Below are positions 5,296 through 9,009 of a DNA stretch of 9,009 nucleotides, in pieces. The DNA comes from Syntrophomonadaceae bacterium. GTDB taxonomy: Bacteria; Bacillota; Ch66; Ch109. A model generated the notes under the pieces. That model was not told the origin of the DNA. It was given only the letters and a program-made list of their open reading frames with translations, and made no database searches. Every line of letters starts with the position of its first letter. The stretch's first letter is position 1. Location of the stretch: positions 1-9,009 of the forward strand of contig JAAZDI010000016.1 in the NCBI GenBank assembly GCA_012512295.1. The letters run 5' to 3'. The translations under genes were made by a program, and so were the position numbers.

Positions 5296-6625
5296 GGAGA
5301 TGAAGAAAATCGAAGAACTGTTTAATGCCCAAAAGGCTCATTTGGATACAATAGAGGTTCCCGATCAACTGGAGGCGCGACTTCGCAGTGCTTTAGCCTA
5401 TGAAAGCAAGAATTATAACCCCCAATCATTTTACCAGCGTTATATCAAGCAGTTCAAGGTTGCTGTGGTTCTTGTCTTTGCCCTTCTGGTGGGCATAAAC
5501 TATGACGCAATTGCCTCCTATGGCAAGCAGCTTGTTGGCTACGATCAAGTAATGGACGTAACCCTTAGAGATCTTAACAATTTGGGCAAAGGACAGCTGA
5601 TTGGGAAAAGCCATACCTTTGCCAACGGTGTGTGCTTAAGCGTAGACTACGTGATGCTGGACGAAAATCAACTGCTCCTTTTTTACACGGTAAAGGATCC
5701 AAACAGCGATGCAACAAATGCAATTTCACCTTTTATGTCCTTAAATAGCTTTTTAGGCAAGAGTCATAAGCAAAGCTCTCAAGGATTGCTTAATGAAGAA
5801 GGGACAGAGGTAAAATATATTGCGAGCTTTGAACCCCCATCTCCGCTGGCAAGAAAATTAACCCTAAATTTTGCCTTGGATGGTCAAAGTCAAGGGGTCA
5901 ATACCCCCGCTGAAATCAGTTTTGACTTGGAGCGGGATAAGGCCATGGGCCACACTTTAAAGAAGCGCCTTAAGCAGACTGTCAAGGTGGATGAGACGAA
6001 TATAAAATTAGAGTCTATTCTCGCTTCGCCAACCCAAACGGTTATTAAGGGCTCGGCTCAGAGCATTTTCGGTTTAGCCAGGGATACTTTAAGCGGGGAG
6101 CGTTTTCGTCCTACAAAATTAGACTTAAAGCTTATTGCCAACGGGCAAGAGGTTGGACGAAAAGGTGGGGGAGTTAGTACAGATATTAGAGGGATAACCT
6201 TCCATACAATTTTTGATGCCTTGCCTGCACCCTTAACAGAGCTAAAGCTCGAACTGGTAAGCTTCAGTGCGGATCATGATGTGAATAAGCAGTATGACCT
6301 TGATAAAAAGGGAGAAAAACAGGTCCTTGATATTCTAGGTCAAAAGGTAGAAATTAATGAGGTTAGAAACAATGATAAGGAAACCTTTATCGTTATTACC
6401 AGTGCGGAGAATCTGGTTTTAACCAAGGTTTATCTCATAGCCGATGGTAAGCAGATCTCTTTAGAAGAAACCGTTGATAATCGATATGATAAAAATAGTG
6501 ATGGCCAGATCACCCACCAAAGGACTTTACGGTTCAAAGGCACCGGGGACGACCTCCGGCTAGATGTACATCGAGTGAGCTATGCAAAAGATTATCATGA
6601 AGTAGTGGATATTCCTCTGGACTAG
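5285..6625 (+). CDS. DUF4179/DUF5643-type membrane anti-sigma/sensor protein
   Basis: 446 residues from the ATG at 5285, chosen because GGAGG (5271-5275) lies 9 nt upstream; an in-frame ATG further upstream at 5240 lies deep in the sigma gene. Residues 1-55 form a cytoplasmic segment (IEVPDQLEARLRSAL) that would bind the sigma factor. A single transmembrane helix is at about 58-74. The extracytoplasmic part starts with a DUF4179 pattern (LNNLGKGQLIGKSHTFANGVCLSVDYVMLDE is split here: LNNLGKGQLIGKS, then NGVCLSVDYVMLDENQLLLF) and continues into a DUF5643-like domain from about residue 220 (LKQTVKVDETNIKLESILA). Such proteins are paired with ECF factors in Firmicutes and are thought to hold the sigma at the membrane until an envelope signal arrives. 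The signal is unknown. Confidence 0.87.
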   Translation: MGYKEMKKIEELFNAQKAHLDTIEVPDQLEARLRSALAYESKNYNPQSFYQRYIKQFKVAVVLVFALLVGINYDAIASYGKQLVGYDQVMDVTLRDLNNLGKGQLIGKSHTFANGVCLSVDYVMLDENQLLLFYTVKDPNSDATNAISPFMSLNSFLGKSHKQSSQGLLNEEGTEVKYIASFEPPSPLARKLTLNFALDGQSQGVNTPAEISFDLERDKAMGHTLKKRLKQTVKVDETNIKLESILASPTQTVIKGSAQSIFGLARDTLSGERFRPTKLDLKLIANGQEVGRKGGGVSTDIRGITFHTIFDALPAPLTELKLELVSFSADHDVNKQYDLDKKGEKQVLDILGQKVEINEVRNNDKETFIVITSAENLVLTKVYLIADGKQISLEETVDNRYDKNSDGQITHQRTLRFKGTGDDLRLDVHRVSYAKDYHEVVDIPLD

Positions 6626-6835
6626 GCTTATGATTATTACGAAGCCGACATAGTTCAGTATGGTAAGAGCCATATGCCGATGGCGGCCATGATTGCCGGT
6701 GTTAGCGCCGCATTTATGGATTTGGCATATGGTGCTCCATACCCGAATGGATTAGGGACCTTTAAATGTGAGCAAGTAAAAGGAATTGAATGTGGGGATG
6801 ATTACGGAGAGTTTGTTATAACCCGTAATAACTGA
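6626..6835 (+). pseudogene. 5'-truncated coding fragment of unknown family
   Basis: Directly after the DUF4179 stop (TAG 6623-6625) the same frame stays open for 69 codons to TGA at 6833-6835. The peptide looks like a real protein tail: an amphipathic stretch around HMPMAAMIAGVSAAFMDLAYG, then CEQVKGIECGDDYGEFVITR, with two Cys. The first ATG is at 6674 and has no good RBS. I do not recognise the family. It is either the 3' remnant of a gene whose 5' part was deleted at the junction with the DUF4179 gene, or a small gene translated from 6674 (53 residues). Confidence 0.45.
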
Positions 6836-6852
6836 TTAATTTAACAGAAATC

Positions 6853-6905
6853 GGCGAGAAGTCCCCTTCCTCAACACCACAGGTGTAGGAAGGGGATAAA
6901 TCGCC
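6853..6905 (+). mobile_element. Large hairpin resembling an IS200/IS605-family end (relic)
   Basis: TCCCCTTCCT (6862-6871) pairs perfectly with AGGAAGGGGA (6887-6896). Inside, ACACC (6874-6878) pairs with GGTGT (6882-6886) on a 3-nt loop, with CA bulged. Outside, GGCGA (6853-6857) pairs with TCGCC (6901-6905). A long imperfect hairpin with flanking unpaired spacers is the type of structure recognised by single-strand transposases at IS200/IS605 ends; no tnpA or tnpB gene is present here. It may also act as a terminator, because TTTTCTAATTTT follows. Assignment to IS200/IS605 is from general resemblance only. Confidence 0.4.
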
Positions 6906-6918
6906 CGTTTTCTAATTT

Positions 6919-6970
6919 TCCAGAACATATGTGCTATAATTGAGCTATAATCCAGAACATATGTGATATA
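6919..6970 (+). repeat. 20-bp direct repeat with two promoter-like TATAAT boxes
   Basis: TCCAGAACATATGTGCTATA (6919-6938) recurs at 6951-6970 with one mismatch (C to A), offset 32 bp. Between and within them GCTATAAT occurs twice, 11 bp apart (6933-6940 and 6944-6951). The first has an extended -10 (TGCTATAAT) and could drive the downstream cysteine desulfurase gene. The core GAACATATGTGC is palindromic and one base away from a Bacillus-type LexA box (GAACnnnnGTTC). Confidence 0.6.
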
Positions 6971-6991
6971 GGCTATTGAGTGTAGATGTAA

Positions 6992-7375
6992 ATGGTGGTT
7001 AAGATGGGTTTTGAACATGCCAAAAAAGTCATTTATGTGAATAACGCAGCGACGTCTTTTCCCAAACCAGATTGTGTTATCCAAGAAGTTAACCGATTGA
7101 TAAAGGCCGTGCCCTTTGACCCGGGGCGCGGCCTAGGTGGTGATATAGATGTACTTAATCTTTGTCGTCAGAATTTAGCCCTCTTAATCAGAGCGCGAGA
7201 GACTAATCGGATAATCTTAACCCCTGGAGCAACGTATTCTTTGAATTTAGCTATTTACGGATGTTGCTGGAACGAGCAGAAACCCGTACATGTGATTACA
7301 ACAGTGCTTGAGCATAACTCAATGCTCAGGCCATTAGAACATCTGCGGCGTCAGGGACATATTGAAGTAACCTAA
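6992..7375 (+). pseudogene. Cysteine-desulfurase-family enzyme, N-terminal part (frameshifted)
   Basis: Encodes 127 residues of a class V PLP-dependent enzyme: the family opening IYVNNAATSFPKP, PGRGLGGD, the cofactor-phosphate-binding TPGATYSLNLAI and EHNSMLRPL. It stops at TAA 7373-7375 just after HIEVT. Removing one base there (for example T7373) reads on as VTNLSYEDALSP and joins the frame that continues to 8180, giving about 391-395 residues, the normal size for the TIGR01977-type family. The start is either ATG 6992 or ATG 7004; the latter has GGTGG 5 nt upstream and looks better. Intact relatives remove sulfur (or selenium) from cysteine to give a persulfide for cofactor or RNA thiolation. 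The break is either a real mutation or a sequencing error. Confidence 0.8.
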
Positions 7376-8180
7376 TTTATCTTACGAAGACGCTCTATCG
7401 CCTGATCGGTATCCTAAATTTATTAAACCCAATACCCGGATCATCGCTTTAACCGCCTGCTCAAATGTTAATGGAGTAATGCCAGATTTAACTAGTATTG
7501 CAGAAATTTGTCGAGAACGTCAGCTAAGCTTAATTGTCGATGCTGCTCAAGCAGCCGGTACAGTGATTATAGATGTTGGCGAATTACCGAAGAAGTCATT
7601 AATCGCCTTTGCCGGGCATAAAGGACCTATGGGACCAGCCGGGACAGGGGCTTTATACGTTGGTGAAGGGTTTGATTTTGAAAACTTTACCCCGCTCATT
7701 CAGGGGGGGACCGGATTTAAGAGTGAAAGTCTGACTCAGCCCAGGCAATTACCCATCTACTATGAAGCGGGTACGATGAATCTGCCGGGATTTGCCGGTT
7801 TGGCTGCAGGATTAAGCTTTGTCCTGGAAAAGGGTGTTGAGCACATTGCCGCCCATAAACATCGATTAATTAAACTTCTTCTGGAAAACTTGAAAGGGGT
7901 ACCTAATTTTATTTGCTATCCTCCCCTTAATGATGATTATTCAGCAGGAGTATTGTGTTGCAATTTAATTAACTGGATGCCAAATGATGTTAGTGATATC
8001 TTGCGAGATTCGTTTGGTATTATATGCCGGACCGGATTGCACTGTGCACCGATGATTCATACGGCAATGGGCATATCCAGAGGTTCTATTCGAATAAGCG
8101 TCGGTTTTTTCAATACTGAGAAGGATATGTTAGAAGTGGCTTCAGCTATCCGAATTTTGGCACTGGAGAAAATATCATGA
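7374..8180 (+). pseudogene. Cysteine-desulfurase-family enzyme, C-terminal part (frameshifted)
   Basis: This is the continuation of the preceding gene in another frame, open from 7371. It contains IKPNTRIIALTACSNVNG, the PLP-pocket aspartate in LSLIVDAAQAAG, the PLP-binding lysine in FAGHKGPMGPAGTGALYV, and RTGLHCAP, whose cysteine is the persulfide-forming nucleophile of the family. All catalytic residues are intact, so the only damage found is the frameshift at about 7371-7376. Translation restarting at ATG 7479 would lack the whole N-terminal third and has only a poorly spaced GGAG, so it should not be active alone. Its stop overlaps the next gene's start (ATGA), showing a former or present operon. 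Confidence 0.85.
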
Positions 8181-8467
8181 AGATCCTCGAGCTGACAGTT
8201 GTTGAAGACTGTTTGGATGGGGCATTTATCTATGAAGTTGTCCTAGATTCCCCGTTAACCCTGAGTAACGTTCGTCAACTGACAGCGATAGGAAAATTGG
8301 AATTGTTTGAGGATTTTCCGGTACCTTTTTTTAGGTTAATAAATGAGGATTTTTATCTTAAGGGTGTAGTCGGAAAGACTACATTTAAGTTAGTATTAAC
8401 AAACTTAGAGTGGAAACTAAAACTGGCTGATTTAATTGAAAGGTTGGGAGAATTGCTTGCTATTTAA
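8177..8467 (+). CDS. Small protein of unknown function coupled to the cysteine desulfurase
   Basis: 96 residues, start ATG overlapping the preceding stop as ATGA, so translation is coupled. The protein is acidic to neutral with alternating hydrophobic residues (ILELTVVED, FIYEVVLDSPL, FKLVLTNLEWKL) and a predicted C-terminal helix (LADLIERLGELLAI). There is one Cys, no CxxC motif and no membrane segment. I do not recognise a family. Coupling suggests a partner or accessory of the sulfur-transfer enzyme, but nothing in the sequence itself shows a sulfur acceptor site. Confidence 0.7.
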   Translation: MKILELTVVEDCLDGAFIYEVVLDSPLTLSNVRQLTAIGKLELFEDFPVPFFRLINEDFYLKGVVGKTTFKLVLTNLEWKLKLADLIERLGELLAI

Positions 8468-8477
8468 CCCCCCTAGA

Positions 8478-8492
8478 ACGTTTTAAAAACGT
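8478..8492. repeat. Short palindrome between convergent genes
   Basis: ACGTTTT (8478-8484) and AAAACGT (8486-8492) flank a single A in the 15-bp gap and 3' end of two convergent genes. The loop is too small for a clean hairpin and the T runs are short, so a bidirectional terminator role is only possible. Confidence 0.25.
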
Positions 8493-9009
8493 GGCGGAAC
8501 TTCAACTACTGCCCATGCAAAGTGTAAATGTTCAGATGCATAATAGCCATCCGTTCGCCCTTGAAAATAGAGTTTTTGGATGTCTGTTTGGCTTAAGTTC
8601 TCATGAAGATGGAATCCTAAGCTTTCTAGGTCTACAGCCAGCGTTTCAGGATCGAAGCCTGTTTTCATTTGCTCACCTGCTTGTTGTGATGACAGCAGCA
8701 TTTCCCGACCACGGGGGGTCATTTTTTCGGGTATAAACGCCTCGATATTTAGGTAATCAAAAATAACCATACTCCCCGCTGGAGCGATTCTGGCAATGGA
8801 ACGCAGTGTTGCGAAAATTTCCGCGCGGGTTAAGTACATGGTTACACCAAGCCAGCTAAAGAAGCCTTTAACCTGCGGATCATAGCCTGATGCAGTGAGT
8901 GCCGTTGTTAGATTATCCTTTCTAAAATCGAATGGAACAAAGTGTAGTTGGGCCGGAAGTTTCCAACCCAACTCAGCCAATCGACTGCGCTTAAAGGTCT
9001 GTGTAGCGG
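8483..9009 (-). CDS. SAM-dependent methyltransferase, TIGR00027/LCM family (partial, 5' end outside window)
   Basis: On the minus strand the frame is open from the right edge to a TAA at 8485-8483, giving 174 residues of the C-terminal part. The first visible residues ATQTFKRSRLAELGW match the family's usual xPATQxxKxxRL segment, so the true start lies beyond 9009; the TTG at 8980 is internal. Other family motifs are FVPFDFRKDNL, FFSWLGVTMYLT, and PAGSMVIFDY before the C-terminal domain. The SAM-binding glycine-rich part, roughly the first 100 or so residues, is missing from the window. Members of this family (PF04072, leucine carboxyl methyltransferase-like) use S-adenosylmethionine; bacterial substrates are mostly unknown. 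It is convergent with the preceding gene, 15 bp apart, so it belongs to a different transcript. Confidence 0.85.
   Translation of the reverse strand, partial: ATQTFKRSRLAELGWKLPAQLHFVPFDFRKDNLTTALTASGYDPQVKGFFSWLGVTMYLTRAEIFATLRSIARIAPAGSMVIFDYLNIEAFIPEKMTPRGREMLLSSQQAGEQMKTGFDPETLAVDLESLGFHLHENLSQTDIQKLYFQGRTDGYYASEHLHFAWAVVEVPPRF

Noticed and set aside
8491..8736. 81-residue plus-strand reading frame.
   Set aside because: It is antisense to the methyltransferase, which has clear family motifs; no RBS or protein-like pattern.
8978..8980. TTG at 8980 as start of the minus-strand methyltransferase.
   Set aside because: The frame continues to the window edge with conserved family residues (ATQTFKRSRL), so the gene is partial, not starting here.

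Overview
The window looks like a chromosomal segment of a low-to-mid GC anaerobic Gram-positive bacterium (Firmicutes, Clostridia). Three things point to a Desulfosporosinus/Desulfitobacterium-type relative: a VanRS system without the vancomycin-resistance ligase genes, a class I cyclic-di-GMP riboswitch, and an ECF sigma factor paired with a DUF4179 protein. This placement is an inference from gene content; no rRNA or other phylogenetic marker is present.

Layout, left to right. (1) 1-189: C-terminal end of an MFS transporter that enters from the left. (2) 190-3262: a cell-envelope cassette of a membrane-anchored serine D,D-carboxypeptidase, a VanR-type response regulator and a VanS-type histidine kinase. 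Upstream of the carboxypeptidase are three 11-bp-spaced WTAAG repeats, a plausible VanR operator. They are followed by a long hairpin that contains the ribosome binding site. (3) 3263-4436: a c-di-GMP-I riboswitch with a terminator, a long structured leader, and a 240-residue soluble protein built from two copies of the same sensor-like domain. No signalling output domain is attached. (4) 4437-4764: no intact gene; it holds a 12-bp hairpin, a decayed histidine kinase fragment and a strong intrinsic terminator. (5) 4765-6625: a two-gene operon of an ECF sigma factor and its presumed membrane anti-sigma/sensor partner (DUF4179 plus DUF5643-like). (6) 6626-6991: debris, consisting of a 69-codon 5'-truncated coding fragment, a large hairpin resembling an IS200/IS605-family end, and a 20-bp direct repeat carrying promoter-like TATAAT boxes. 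(7) 6992-8467: a cysteine-desulfurase-family gene split by one frameshift, translationally coupled to a small unknown gene. (8) 8483-9009, minus strand: C-terminal part of a TIGR00027-type SAM-dependent methyltransferase running off the right edge.

How the genes may work together. VanS and VanR probably control the upstream carboxypeptidase and themselves in response to cell-wall stress. This could trim D-Ala-D-Ala stem peptides without the full VanHAX pathway. The riboswitch appears to be an OFF switch for the double-domain sensor protein, which would link second-messenger level to a sensing function, possibly chemotaxis-related. The sigma/anti-sigma pair is a separate envelope-stress type unit. 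The right half shows several signs of gene decay. The most unusual item is the riboswitch-controlled stand-alone double sensor protein; the VanR-box and RBS-hairpin leader of the carboxypeptidase comes second.
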